Below are positions 19,068-28,326 of a stretch of DNA of 64,000 bases, one piece after another. This DNA is from Marinobacter sediminicola. Its GTDB lineage: Bacteria; Pseudomonadota; Gammaproteobacteria; Pseudomonadales; Oleiphilaceae. Below the pieces are notes generated by a model. The model saw nothing but the letters and a program-made list of their open reading frames with translations. It was not told the DNA's origin and made no database searches. The translations under genes were made by a program, and so were the position numbers. Position 1 is the first letter of the stretch. Every line of letters starts with the position of its first letter. Where the stretch lies: assembly GCF_031157525.1 (NCBI RefSeq), contig NZ_JAVIXR010000004.1, positions 62,001 to 126,000 on the forward strand. Direction: 5' to 3'.

Positions 19068-19613
19068 TTAGGCTCTCACTGTCTGGACAAAATGGGTGGC
19101 AACTTTCAAGTAAATCTGTGCAGCACTGATCAATTTTTCCGGGAGATGCAGGTTTGCCGGATATTCTTTTACGGCTCGTTCGGCAATGATCTTGGGCAGA
19201 ATGAATGCCTCCAGCCGGTTCAGCACCCGTGTCATACGCACTGCGTAACTAACATCGCCATCCACCAGCATGCGGTCATTGGCAAATGCGACTGAGGTTT
19301 TTTCCTGGAACGACAACACCAAAAAAGCGTGGGTAAGGTGCTTGAACTTGATGGACACATCTACCGGGCGAGGGGCTGAGTCCCCATGGTAATGGAAACG
19401 GCCGTCGCCGATGTGTTCCACGATCAGCTTGGAGCCGTCTGGCATCACCATCATTTCAAACAGGAACCCTTCAGGCAGAGTTCGCGCCTCTGCCTGAACC
19501 TCGCTATCAACCTCACTGACCGCCTGTAGGGCCCGTCCCATAACCTGGAACATCAGCTCTACATACAGGCGTTTCGCCTGGGAAGCCATCGGCTGGATAC
19601 GTTTCGCTAACAT
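19068..19613 (-). CDS. SCP2-like putative lipid-binding protein
   Basis: 181 aa, no signal or membrane segment. The middle part resembles the SCP-2 sterol carrier fold: VSIKFKHLTHAFLVLSF followed by VDGDVSYAVRMTRVLNRLEAF, which corresponds to the family's strand-helix end with the GD before the last helices. Such domains bind fatty acyl chains. It sits directly upstream of the iron alcohol dehydrogenase with no gap, so the pair may present and oxidise a lipid-like alcohol. ATG 19613 is chosen for AGGTGA about 7 bases upstream; a GTG three codons earlier is the alternative. Confidence 0.65.
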   Translation of the reverse strand: MLAKRIQPMASQAKRLYVELMFQVMGRALQAVSEVDSEVQAEARTLPEGFLFEMMVMPDGSKLIVEHIGDGRFHYHGDSAPRPVDVSIKFKHLTHAFLVLSFQEKTSVAFANDRMLVDGDVSYAVRMTRVLNRLEAFILPKIIAERAVKEYPANLHLPEKLISAAQIYLKVATHFVQTVRA

Positions 19614-19730
19614 GTCCGTCACCTGGATATGGTTATTGATGACTGATTTTTAGAGTTATTGCTCTAAAAGTCAATGATCATGATGACAGTAAAGTTGCGC
19701 ACTCTCGGCAAACCTGGATTCGGAAACGAA

Positions 19731-19763
19731 AAAAGGCCGTCATCCCCAGGATGGCGGCCTTTT
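19731..19763. terminator. bidirectional rho-independent terminator
   Basis: AAAAGGCCGTCATCC, loop CCA, GGATGGCGGCCTTTT form a 15 bp stem with one G-U pair. T-runs follow on both strands. It sits just downstream of the M48 protease gene and upstream of the SCP2-like gene, so its main role is to end the protease transcript. Confidence 0.85.
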
Positions 19764-19783
19764 AACGCATGATTTTGGAGGTG

Positions 19784-21061
19784 TTACTGGGTTAGCGCGG
19801 CAAGCTTACGCCTGGCTTCCTCCGCAATGTCGCCGCCGGACTCCGCCGCTGTGCTGTAATAAGCGATGGCCTCCTTGCGGTTGTTATCCTTTACGGCAAT
19901 ATCGCCCAGCCGCAGAAAGGCAATGGACGTGGGTACCACCTCGTTAGCCCGGGTCAGGTTCTCCCGCGCTTTGCTCAGATTATTAAGCTGCAGCGCAGTC
20001 AGGCCGCTGTGGAGGCGATATGTGAACATTTCGGGGTACATAGACACCGCCTTGTCGAAATCAGCCTGGGCTTTTTCGGGCTGCTTTTGCTCCTGATAAA
20101 TACGGCCACGCAAAGAATAGAACATGGCTTCACGCGGTAGCAGGTTAATGGCCTCGTTGACCTTTTTAAGCGCTGCATTCATATCGTCATTGGAGACAAG
20201 TTTCATAGCTTCGTCGTGGGCATCGTAAGCCGGCTGAGCCTTGCGCAGGAACGCGGTTTTCTTCTTGTAAACCTCTTCCCCGCGATAACCACCGCCGCCT
20301 ATCTTGGCAACCAGCTTACTGTTCTCCTGTACGCGCTTGGCGGAAGGCGGGTGGGTCGCAAAAAGACCATCTACAAAGCCTGCCTGCTGCCCCTTCGAAA
20401 GCTGAAGGAAAATCTCTTGCAGCTCAACAGCAGCCTGCGGGTCGTAGCCGGCTTTTTTCATATAAACGATGCCGTAGTAATCCGATTCCAGCTCATCTCC
20501 CTGGCCGTATTGCGCCAGAGCAAGCTGTGCGCCGACAGCCGCGCCACCCATAAGCAAGCCAGCCCACTCGTTATCAGACAGCGCAAACCCTAACCCGGCC
20601 ACGCCGGCGCTGATCAGCATTCCCTTTTGCATACGCTGAACACTGTGGCGCGCTGCCGCATGCACAATCTCATGGCCCAGCACAGATGCAAGCTGAGCTT
20701 CATCACTAAGCTGCGTCAGCAGGCCACGGTTAATCGCAATCTTTCCGCCCGGCAACGCCCAAGCGTTAGGCACACTGCTGTTAAGAACCACGAATTCGTA
20801 GGGTAGGTCGGGGCGGTCGCTCACCTGCGCCATCTTCTGGCCAATCTCGCGGACGTAGAGCGTAAGCTCGGGGTCAACATAAAACTGCCCGCCTTGAGTC
20901 TGCTGGGTGGGGGTATACTGTTCAGCACCCATGGCGAATTCCTGGCTCTCACCAATCAGCGAAAGCTGGTTCTCGCCAGTAACCGGGTTTACCGAGCACC
21001 CGGTAAGCACCAGCATAAATGCCAAAACTGGCGCACAGCGTTGCAAGACCGTGTTTTTCAC
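19784..21061 (-). CDS. M48 family metalloprotease lipoprotein with TPR repeats
   Basis: A 425 aa periplasmic zinc protease resembling BepA/YfgC-type proteins that control outer-membrane protein quality. The lipobox LVLTGC places the lipid on Cys22. The zinc motif HEIVH is at 130-134 and the third ligand glutamate is in ELESDYYG near 195. TPR-like repeats run from about 290 to 420 (REAMFYSLRGRIYQEQ, KAQADFDKAVSMYP). The start is GTG at 21061, with AGGAG six bases upstream. It forms a single unit ended by the bidirectional terminator. Confidence 0.9.
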   Translation of the reverse strand: MKNTVLQRCAPVLAFMLVLTGCSVNPVTGENQLSLIGESQEFAMGAEQYTPTQQTQGGQFYVDPELTLYVREIGQKMAQVSDRPDLPYEFVVLNSSVPNAWALPGGKIAINRGLLTQLSDEAQLASVLGHEIVHAAARHSVQRMQKGMLISAGVAGLGFALSDNEWAGLLMGGAAVGAQLALAQYGQGDELESDYYGIVYMKKAGYDPQAAVELQEIFLQLSKGQQAGFVDGLFATHPPSAKRVQENSKLVAKIGGGGYRGEEVYKKKTAFLRKAQPAYDAHDEAMKLVSNDDMNAALKKVNEAINLLPREAMFYSLRGRIYQEQKQPEKAQADFDKAVSMYPEMFTYRLHSGLTALQLNNLSKARENLTRANEVVPTSIAFLRLGDIAVKDNNRKEAIAYYSTAAESGGDIAEEARRKLAALTQ

Positions 21062-21168
21062 ACTCGACTCCTGTAATTGAAATACTAAGGCGTATAATTA
21101 CACGGCTGCTGCCGGCTTGAAACACTGCCAGTGGTAAAACCCATACACGACGCACAGGTTTGTTCTGA

Positions 21169-21639
21169 ATGGACGATCGAATCCGGGCCGACCGGGTAAC
21201 CCGGTTTATCCAAACGCTCAATCAGGCTGTGGAGCTTGGTCTCACGGTGACCGAGACAACGGATCGCAGCCTCACTCTTTGCCTGCCATACAGTGACCGA
21301 ATCATCGGCAATCCAGTTACTGGCGTGATTCATGGCGGTGCCATCACTACGCTCATGGACACCACATCCGGCTCGCTCATGCTCTGTGCGCTGGACGTAT
21401 TCGAACTTTGCCCCACGCTGGATCTTCGGGTTGATTACATGCGCCCAGCCGAGCCCCACAAGCCCGTTTACGCACGGGCAGAGATCCACCGATTAACCCG
21501 CAACATCATATTCACCCGATGCGAAGCCTATCAAGACCACGGCGAAACCGTAGCTAACTGCGTAGGAACCTTCATGCGCATCGGCCCCCAGGCGCTGCCG
21601 CAAGCCTACCGTGAAAAAATCACCGGAGGCCCGGTATGA
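21169..21639 (+). CDS. hot-dog fold thioesterase (PaaI-like), first of pair
   Basis: 156 aa hot-dog fold protein. NPVTGVIHGGAITTLMDTTSGSL is the typical PaaI/DUF4442 segment (here split in two: NPVTGVIHGG and LMDTTSGSL), with the catalytic aspartate in the central helix. These enzymes hydrolyse acyl-CoA thioesters. The next gene, also hot-dog fold, overlaps it by ATGA, so they are co-translated and could form a heteromer. The ATG at 21169 has only a weak site upstream. Confidence 0.85.
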   Translation: MDDRIRADRVTRFIQTLNQAVELGLTVTETTDRSLTLCLPYSDRIIGNPVTGVIHGGAITTLMDTTSGSLMLCALDVFELCPTLDLRVDYMRPAEPHKPVYARAEIHRLTRNIIFTRCEAYQDHGETVANCVGTFMRIGPQALPQAYREKITGGPV

Positions 21640-22070
21640 CTGATCTGGAAACCTTGAAATACACCCGCGAAACAGGCGACTTCTCCCGGCTGATCGCGAG
21701 CATTCCCTATGCAAACTTTATTGGCCTGGAGTGCGATCAATTTGGCGACGACCTCATCTTCCGCCTGCCAGCCAAAGATCAAAACCTGGGTAATCCTGTA
21801 CTGCCCGCTATTCACGGCGGCGTAATAGGTGGTTTCATGGAGCTCTCGGCTGCGATATACCTGATGCTCGCCCAGGAAACCGTTCGCATGCCCCGCATCG
21901 TAAACTTCTCCCTGGACTACCTCCGCGCCGGCCTCGACCGCGAAATCTACGCGGAGTGCCGACTCACCCGACAGGGCAACCGGGTAGCAAACGTGATGAT
22001 AACCGCCTGGCAAAAGTCCCGCTCCAAGCCAATTTCCACCGCGCGGGCGCATTTCCTGCTGGAAGACTGA
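21636..22070 (+). CDS. hot-dog fold thioesterase-like protein, second of pair
   Basis: 144 aa, related in fold to the preceding gene: NPVLPAIHGGVIGGFMELSAA aligns with the PaaI segment but has a glutamate where the first protein has an aspartate. That position often carries the catalytic carboxylate, so both could be active. It overlaps the upstream gene by four bases. Together the pair likely trims or edits acyl-CoA, for example in aromatic or fatty-acid breakdown; the exact substrate is not visible. Confidence 0.85.
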   Translation: MTDLETLKYTRETGDFSRLIASIPYANFIGLECDQFGDDLIFRLPAKDQNLGNPVLPAIHGGVIGGFMELSAAIYLMLAQETVRMPRIVNFSLDYLRAGLDREIYAECRLTRQGNRVANVMITAWQKSRSKPISTARAHFLLED

Positions 22071-22089
22071 GCCGCTTTCTGCATCAGGG

Positions 22090-22117
22090 CTTGAAATGCT
22101 CTCGCGCGACCCCATTT
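22090..22117 (+). promoter_or_regulatory. sigma-32-type heat-shock promoter for htpG
   Basis: CTTGAAA at 22090-22096, a 13-base spacer, then CCCCATTT at 22110-22117 match the RpoH consensus at nearly every position. Transcription would start near 22123-22126, giving an htpG leader of about 165 bases that contains the long inverted repeat below. Confidence 0.85.
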
Positions 22118-22146
22118 TTGCATCATGAATAATTCCGATGCCGGAT

Positions 22147-22255
22147 GACACGGGAGCGAAGGGCATTCCAAAACCGTGCGGAGCCATGGATGGCGGAGCC
22201 GAGCGTACACGGACGTATCTACAGCGTGTTTTGGAATGCCCTTCGCTCCCGTGTC
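22147..22255. repeat. 109 bp element with perfect 28 bp inverted repeat in the htpG leader
   Basis: Arms 22147-22174 and 22228-22255 are perfect reverse complements. The 53-base centre contains a smaller hairpin (GCCATGGATGGC) and the phrase ACGGACGTAT. There is no T-run after it, so it is not an ordinary terminator. I recall similar centre sequences recurring in intergenic DNA of marine gammaproteobacteria, which would make it a dispersed repeat, but that cannot be checked here. It lies between the sigma-32-type promoter and the htpG start, so it would be transcribed as a long hairpin. Confidence 0.85.
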
Positions 22256-22288
22256 TCACCACATGTTTCATGCAGGAGAGACTGAAGA

Positions 22289-24181
22289 ATGACAGTTGAA
22301 TCAAAAAAAGAGACGTTAGGATTCCAGACTGAAGTAAAACAACTACTTCACCTGATGATCCATTCCCTGTATTCAAACAAGGAAATCTTCCTCCGTGAGC
22401 TGATTTCCAACGCCTCCGATGCCGCAGATAAAATGCGCTTCGCCGCCGTAAAAGACGACGGCCTGTACGAAGGCGATTCCGACCTGCAAATCCGCCTGGG
22501 TTTCGACAAAGAAGCCAACACCATTACCCTGACTGACAACGGCATCGGCATGAGCCGTGAAGACGTCGTTCAGAACCTCGGCACCATCGCCCGATCCGGC
22601 ACTGCAGAATTCCTTAAGCAGCTTTCCGGCGATGAAAAGAAAGACAGTAAACTGATTGGCCAGTTTGGTGTGGGCTTCTATTCCGCATTCATCGTTGCCG
22701 ACAAAGTTGACGTGTTCACCCGCCGCGCCGGCGCGCCAGCTGAAGAAGGCGTGCATTGGCAGTCGGCTGGAGACGGCGAGTTTACAATCGAGCAGATCGC
22801 TCGGGAAAAGCGCGGGACTGAAATTGTTATTCACCTGAAACCCGATGCCACCGAATTTGCCGATGGCTTCCGCCTGCGCAACCTGGTGAAGAAGTACTCC
22901 GACCACATCTCCTTCCCGGTGGTCATGAAGTCCGAACCGACCGAAGAAGGCGAAGAGCCAAAAGACGAAACCATTAACGACGCAACCGCGCTGTGGACAC
23001 TGCCTCGCACCGAAATCAAAGACGAGGAATACAAAGAGTTTTACAAGCACATTGCTCACGACTTTGAAGACCCGCTCACCTGGTCCCACAACAAGGTAGA
23101 GGGCAAACTGGATTACACCAGCCTACTGTACATTCCGGCTCGTGCGCCGTTTGACATGTACAACCGTGATGCGCCCCGTGGCTTGAAGTTGTATGTACAG
23201 CGTGTATTCATCATGGACGACGCAGAGCAGTTCCTGCCGTTGTACCTGCGCTTTGCTAAAGGTGTGGTGGATTCCAATGATCTGTCACTGAACGTATCCC
23301 GTGAAATTCTGCAGAACGATTCCACGGTAGACAGCATTCGCACAGCGCTTACCAAGCGTGTGCTGGACATGCTTGGTAAGTTGTCCAAGAAAGATGCCGG
23401 TGAATACCAGAAGTTCTGGGATGAGTTCGGCACGGTTCTCAAGGAAGGCCCGGCGGAAGATTTCAGCAACCGCGAGAAAATTGCCGGCCTGCTGCGCTTT
23501 GCCTCTACCCACACAGGTGAGAGTGCCCAGAACGTATCTCTGGACCAGTACATTGAGCGGATGAAAGAAGGTCAGAGCAAGATCTACTACATCACAGCCG
23601 ATAACTTCATGGCCGCGAAGAGCAGCCCGCATCTGGAAGTGTTCCGCAAGAAGGGTATTGAGGTACTGATTCTCTCCGACCGTATCGACGAGTGGATGAT
23701 GGGCTACCTCAACGAATACAGCGAAAAGCAGTTCCAGGACGTAGCCCGTGGCGATCTTGATCTTGGCGATGTGGAAACCGAAGAAGACAAGAAGCACAAG
23801 GAAGAAGCTGCTGAAGAGCACAAGGCGCTTTTGGAACGTATCAAAACAGCACTCACCGACCGGGTTCAGGAAGTGCGGGTTACCAACCGCCTGACAGACT
23901 CGCCGGCGTGCCTGGTAACCGGCGACTTCGATATGGGCGCCCAGATGAAGAAGATCATGGAAGCAGCGGGCCAGAAGGTTCCCGACAGCAAACCGATCTT
24001 TGAGATCAACGTAGATCACCCGCTGGTTCAGCGCCTTGAAAGCGAGAAGGGCGACGAGCGCTTCAATGAGCTCTCGGCCGTTCTGCTGGATCAGGCCACA
24101 CTGGCCAGTGGCGAGCAGCTACAGGATCCGGGTGCCTACGTAACCCGCTTGAACCGTCTGTTGCTGGAACTGGCTAACTAA
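22289..24181 (+). CDS. htpG: molecular chaperone HtpG (Hsp90)
   Basis: A 630 aa bacterial Hsp90 (E. coli 624 aa). The GHKL ATP site is visible as [14 protein letters not shown] near residue 32, [13 protein letters not shown] near 80 and [11 protein letters not shown] near 117. The middle domain has [12 protein letters not shown] near 330, and the C-terminal dimerisation part ends in [13 protein letters not shown] lies about 11 bases before the ATG. The sigma-32-type promoter 170 bases upstream makes heat induction likely. A DUF2835 gene follows after 5 bp. Confidence 0.98.
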   Translation: MTVESKKETLGFQTEVKQLLHLMIHSLYSNKEIFLRELISNASDAADKMRFAAVKDDGLYEGDSDLQIRLGFDKEANTITLTDNGIGMSREDVVQNLGTIARSGTAEFLKQLSGDEKKDSKLIGQFGVGFYSAFIVADKVDVFTRRAGAPAEEGVHWQSAGDGEFTIEQIAREKRGTEIVIHLKPDATEFADGFRLRNLVKKYSDHISFPVVMKSEPTEEGEEPKDETINDATALWTLPRTEIKDEEYKEFYKHIAHDFEDPLTWSHNKVEGKLDYTSLLYIPARAPFDMYNRDAPRGLKLYVQRVFIMDDAEQFLPLYLRFAKGVVDSNDLSLNVSREILQNDSTVDSIRTALTKRVLDMLGKLSKKDAGEYQKFWDEFGTVLKEGPAEDFSNREKIAGLLRFASTHTGESAQNVSLDQYIERMKEGQSKIYYITADNFMAAKSSPHLEVFRKKGIEVLILSDRIDEWMMGYLNEYSEKQFQDVARGDLDLGDVETEEDKKHKEEAAEEHKALLERIKTALTDRVQEVRVTNRLTDSPACLVTGDFDMGAQMKKIMEAAGQKVPDSKPIFEINVDHPLVQRLESEKGDERFNELSAVLLDQATLASGEQLQDPGAYVTRLNRLLLELAN

Positions 24182-24186
24182 AGCCC

Positions 24187-24405
24187 ATGCACCAGATTAT
24201 CGTGGACATAAGCATCAGCCCTGATGAGTGGATAAAATTCTACCAGGGCGTTGCTACCGATGTTCACGCTACGGCCCGGGACGGACGCTCAGTTCGCTTC
24301 CCGGCCCGTATTCTCTCCCGCTTTTATCTTCGCGACGGCGTTCGTGGCTCCTTCCGAATCGTGTTTAATGAACAAGGTAAGTTCGAGTTCATTGAGCGAG
24401 TCTAG
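24187..24405 (+). CDS. DUF2835 family small protein
   Basis: 72 aa; VHATARDGRSVRFPARIL and the ending EQGKFEFIERV match the DUF2835 family of short gammaproteobacterial proteins. It starts five bases after the htpG stop and is almost certainly on the same heat-shock transcript. Function is unknown; a role connected with HtpG is suggested only by position. Confidence 0.85.
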   Translation: MHQIIVDISISPDEWIKFYQGVATDVHATARDGRSVRFPARILSRFYLRDGVRGSFRIVFNEQGKFEFIERV

Positions 24406-24597
24406 TATTTCCCTCCTCTCATTCCTGATAGTTAAAAACTTTCGATGTCTTTCTCTTAATTGATTATCTGCACGGTGATTGGCGTGGTCCAATGATTTTG
24501 AACGCTGACACTGAAACAAGGAAAAGAGCACAAGTTGCTGAGTACGAGTCTTGGTATAAGCTGTTCAATGATGATATGAATTTCAGAGGAACGGATC

Positions 24598-26112
24598 ATG
24601 ACCGATGAAAACTCAAAAAAGGGTAAGTGCCCGGTATCACACCTGACAACCGCTTTTGGTGCCCCGGTAGTCGACAACCAGAACTCGATGACCGCTGGCA
24701 AACGCGGCCCCGTGTTGGTTCAGGATGTGTGGCTCAACGAAAAACTCGCCAATTTTGTGCGTGAGGTTATTCCTGAGCGCCGCATGCACGCAAAAGGGTC
24801 GGGTGCGTTTGGTACGTTTACCGTAACCAATGACATTACCCGCTATACGCGCGCTAAAATTTTCAGTGAAGTAGGGAAAAAGACCGAAATGTTTGCCCGC
24901 TTCAGTACTGTCGCAGGTGAGCGGGGCGCGGCCGATGCCGAGCGTGATATTCGCGGCTTTGCGCTCAAATTCTATACCGAAGAAGGCAACTGGGACATGG
25001 TGGGCAACAATACCCCTGTGTTCTTTTTACGGGATGCCAAGAAGTTTCCGGATTTGAATAAAGCCGTAAAACGCGATCCGAAAACCAACATGCGTTCGCC
25101 CACGAACAACTGGGATTTCTGGACACTTCTGCCCGAAGCTCTGCACCAGGTGACTGTGGTGATGTCAGACCGTGGCATCCCCAAAAGCTACCGGCACATG
25201 CATGGCTTTGGCAGCCACACCTACAGCTTCTGGAACGAAGCAGGTGAGCGCTATTGGGTGAAATTCCACTTCAAAACGCAGCAAGGCATTGAGAACCTGA
25301 CCGACGCCGAGTCAGCGGCAGTTGTTGCTGATGACCGTGAAAGCCATCAGCGAGACCTTTTTGAAGCGATCGAGCGTAGCGACTTCCCGCGCTGGAAAAT
25401 GTATGTGCAAGTGATGCCCGAAGCCGATGCGGAAACCTACCACGTGCATCCGTTTGACTTGACCAAGGTTTGGCCCAAGGGGGATTACCCGCTCATCGAG
25501 GTCGGCGAGTTTGAGCTAAACCGAAATCCTGAAAACTATCATATGGATGTTGAGCAGGCGGCCTTCTCGCCAGCGAATCTGGTACCTGGTATCAGTGTCT
25601 CTCCGGACAAGATGCTTCAGACGCGCCTCATTAACTACCCCGATTCGCAACGGTATCGTTTGGGTGTGAACTACCAGCAGATACCGGTGAATGGGGCTAA
25701 ATGCCCGGTTATGAGCAACCATCGCGATGGTCTTGGCAGGGTAGACGGCAATTACGGTAGTTTGCCGCATTATCAGCCAAACAGCTTCGGTCAGTGGAGA
25801 GACCAACCCGAATATGCAGAGCCGCCGCTCAAGATTGACGGGAATGCGGCCATGTTCGATTTCCGTGAGGATGATGACGATTATTACAGTCAGCCCCGCG
25901 CACTGTTTCAACTGATGACACCTGCTCAACAGCAGGTACTGTTTGAAAATACCGGGCGGAATATGGGGGATGCGCCAGACTTCATCAAACAGCGCCACAT
26001 CGACAACTGCACCCGTTGCGACCGGGCCTATGGCGAAGGGGTTGCCAAGGCTCTGGGGATGTCGGTCAAGTCGCCTGATGAGCTGGATCCCAACCCTGAA
26101 TTGGCAGAGTAA
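24598..26112 (+). CDS. catalase, small-subunit clade
   Basis: A 504 aa haem catalase that dismutates hydrogen peroxide in the cytoplasm. The distal histidine is in RRMHAKGSG (H64), the distal asparagine in VGNNTPVFF (N137-138), and the proximal haem ligand tyrosine in [14 protein letters not shown] (Y347). There is no extra C-terminal flavodoxin-like domain, so it belongs to the small-subunit clade. AGAGGA lies 7 bases before the ATG. It is transcribed alone; a peroxide-responsive regulator would be usual but no site is clear. Confidence 0.96.
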   Translation: MTDENSKKGKCPVSHLTTAFGAPVVDNQNSMTAGKRGPVLVQDVWLNEKLANFVREVIPERRMHAKGSGAFGTFTVTNDITRYTRAKIFSEVGKKTEMFARFSTVAGERGAADAERDIRGFALKFYTEEGNWDMVGNNTPVFFLRDAKKFPDLNKAVKRDPKTNMRSPTNNWDFWTLLPEALHQVTVVMSDRGIPKSYRHMHGFGSHTYSFWNEAGERYWVKFHFKTQQGIENLTDAESAAVVADDRESHQRDLFEAIERSDFPRWKMYVQVMPEADAETYHVHPFDLTKVWPKGDYPLIEVGEFELNRNPENYHMDVEQAAFSPANLVPGISVSPDKMLQTRLINYPDSQRYRLGVNYQQIPVNGAKCPVMSNHRDGLGRVDGNYGSLPHYQPNSFGQWRDQPEYAEPPLKIDGNAAMFDFREDDDDYYSQPRALFQLMTPAQQQVLFENTGRNMGDAPDFIKQRHIDNCTRCDRAYGEGVAKALGMSVKSPDELDPNPELAE

Positions 26113-26170
26113 TATCTGCTTGCAGTAAAAAGCACTCATGGGAGGTGAGCCCCGGTAGCCTTCACTACCA

Positions 26171-26205
26171 AAGCGAGCGCGAATTGCCTACAATCGCGCT
26201 CGCTT
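26171..26205 (+). terminator. hairpin between catalase and dusC
   Basis: AAGCGAGCGCGA at 26171-26182 is a perfect reverse complement of 26194-26205. It lies 58 bases after the catalase stop and 26 before the dusC start. Only a mixed AT tail follows, so termination may be weak. Confidence 0.5.
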
Positions 26206-26230
26206 GAATTTTGAACAATTGGAGACCCCC

Positions 26231-27208
26231 ATGCGAATCATCCTTGCCCCGATGGAAGGGTTGGTCGATGCACCTATTCGTGAAACCCTGACCAAAGTCG
26301 GCGGGATAGATCGTTGCGTGACCGAGTTCATCCGTGTGACCCATAGCATGTTGCCGCCACGGGTTTTCTATAAGTTTGCCCCTGAATTGCATAATCATTC
26401 CCTCACACGGGTGGGCACCCCTGTGGCTGTTCAACTGTTGGGTTCAGACCCGGAGCAAATGGGTTGGCACGGGAACAGAGCAGCAGAGCTGGGCGCAACT
26501 CAGGTTGATATCAATTTCGGCTGCCCCGCCAAAACGGTGAACAAGCACAAGGGTGGCTGTGTGTTGATGCGAGAGCCGGAACTGATGCATAACATCGTTG
26601 CGGCCGTGCGTAAGGCAGTTCCTGAAGGCGTGCCGGTTACGGCCAAGATGCGCCTGGGGTATGACGATCGCTCCATGGGCGTGGCCTGTGCTCAGGCGCT
26701 GGAAGCGGCCGGGGCAGAGGAGATTGTTATCCATGCCCGCAGTAAGGTGGATGGCTACAAACCACCAGCCTACTGGGAGGAAATCGCCAAGGCTCGCGAG
26801 GCAGTTAAATGCAAAGTCATAGCCAATGGTGAAATCTGAACAGTAGCCGATTACTGGCGCTGCCGGGAAGTGTCCGGTTGTGAGGATGTCATGATCGGCC
26901 GAGGCCTGATTGCAAGGCCGGACCTCGCCCTCAAGATCAAGGCCAGCCAGCAAGGCAAAAAGGTTACAGACATGACCTGGCCAGAGGCCGTAGCCTTGGT
27001 TCGGGAATATGCCGAAGTGCTGCAGGGCTGGCTGGAAGACAAGTATGTAACCGGCCGCATCAAGCAGTGGCTGAACTTTTTGCGACAGGGATTTCCGGAG
27101 GCTGAAGCCATCTGGCAGGATGCCCGTAAAATTCGGGAAGTTGTGCCAATGCTCGCGTGTCTGGAGCAAAAGATGCCCGTGCTGAACCGTGCAGAGCGGG
27201 CAGCCTGA
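26231..27208 (+). pseudogene. dusC: tRNA-dihydrouridine(16) synthase DusC, interrupted by in-frame TGA
   Basis: Together the two halves encode a DusC-type flavoenzyme that reduces U16 of tRNA. The first half has APMEGLVDAPIRE, the FMN/tRNA motif NFGCPAKTVNKHKGG with the catalytic Cys, and HARSKVDGYKPPAYW. The frame stops at TGA 26837-26839, immediately after NGEI, where the family has a tryptophan (NGEIW). Translation continues in the same frame past the stop with SGCEDVMIGRGLIARP (FMN phosphate site) through a normal C-terminus, so a single TGG to TGA change explains it. GGAGA lies 7 bases before ATG 26231. It could be a true nonsense mutation or a sequencing error; the short product would lack part of the FMN site and the C-terminal helical domain. 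Confidence 0.85.
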
Positions 27209-27331
27209 CGCTTTCTTTTTTCGATTACCTCTCCCTCACTTTCCCTGTTTGCGAACTACACTGGTACAGAGCTGTCCGGTGTTCGTAATTACTGTGGTTC
27301 GTAAAACAAAACCACGAAGGGAGGGGCTTTA

Positions 27332-28324
27332 ATGTCCAAAATACTGAAATCCGGGGTCTTTAAAGGGCTCGTGAGTGGGGTTTGTCTGTCGCTGGGACTG
27401 GTGCCCGGTGCAGGCGCTGCAGAGGGTGATGTAAAGGTTACGCCTTTGGGGAGCCATGATGGCGAGTTCTGTGCTCTGGACCGGGCTATGGTGTTTGAAG
27501 ATCCCAATGGTACCCGCATTCTTTACGATGCTGGCAGAACAGTTGCCGGCCCCGATGACTCCCGCCTTGGCAAAATTGACGTGGTGTTGGTGTCGCATAT
27601 GCACGGCGACCATCTGGGTGATCGTCGGATCAAGGAAACCAACGCCGGTAGCTGCGGTGGCCCGAAATTTCCAGTGGTCACTCTGCCGCAATCCAACACC
27701 GTAGACATAGCGGTGAAGAAACAGGCAAAAATTGTTACCGGCAGCGAAATGCCGGCATTTTTTTCTGCCAAGCTTGAAGCGGCCGGCGGCGATCCATCTA
27801 ATTCCATGCTGGTTCGATTTGGTGCGGAACTTGATGTCGGTGGGGTGGCTATCACCACCGTACCGGCAGTGCACAGCAACGGCGTTTCTCCTTCGTTTCT
27901 CACTGGCCCGCTGGCGGACTATCTTCAAGCTGCAGGCGTTGGCGCGAGTGTCGGCCCACCGACCGGCTACGTACTGACATTTTCAAATGGGCTGGTGGTT
28001 TATCTTTCCGGGGATACTGGTATTACGGCTGAGCAGAAGTTGGTGGTGAACGACCACTATGGGGCTGAGCTGGTGGTGATGAATATTGGCGACAATTACA
28101 CTACCGGGCCCAAAGAGGCCGCCTACGTGATCAATGATCTGATCGATCCGAAAGCCGTCATTGCATCACATGCCAATGAGCCGGCTACGAGTGGTGGCAA
28201 ACTGAATCCGGGCACGAAAACGGCGTTGTTCAGGGAGTTGGTAAAAGTCCCCGTGCACGTGCCTTTAAGTGGGCGCACCATCGCCTTCAACGGCGACGGT
28301 GGTTGTTCGTCGGGCTGTGACTGA
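27332..28324 (+). CDS. exported metallo-beta-lactamase fold hydrolase
   Basis: 330 aa with a signal peptide (cleavage after AGA-A near residue 29). The metal motif SHMHGDHLGD (H89, H91, D93, H94) and a later SGDTGI strand-loop place it in the metallo-beta-lactamase superfamily, close to the UlaG-like or L-ascorbate-lactonase-like group. There is a Cys-rich C-terminus (CSSGCD). GGGAGG lies upstream of ATG 27332. The substrate is unknown; it is a secreted enzyme and is not expected to confer beta-lactam resistance. It is convergent with the aldolase gene, 2 bp apart. Confidence 0.85.
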   Translation: MSKILKSGVFKGLVSGVCLSLGLVPGAGAAEGDVKVTPLGSHDGEFCALDRAMVFEDPNGTRILYDAGRTVAGPDDSRLGKIDVVLVSHMHGDHLGDRRIKETNAGSCGGPKFPVVTLPQSNTVDIAVKKQAKIVTGSEMPAFFSAKLEAAGGDPSNSMLVRFGAELDVGGVAITTVPAVHSNGVSPSFLTGPLADYLQAAGVGASVGPPTGYVLTFSNGLVVYLSGDTGITAEQKLVVNDHYGAELVVMNIGDNYTTGPKEAAYVINDLIDPKAVIASHANEPATSGGKLNPGTKTALFRELVKVPVHVPLSGRTIAFNGDGGCSSGCD

Positions 28325-28326
28325 TA

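Noticed and set aside
27332..28324. Metallo-beta-lactamase-fold gene considered as an antibiotic resistance gene
   Set aside because: Its sequence is nearer the UlaG-like hydrolases; the fold alone does not imply beta-lactam hydrolysis.
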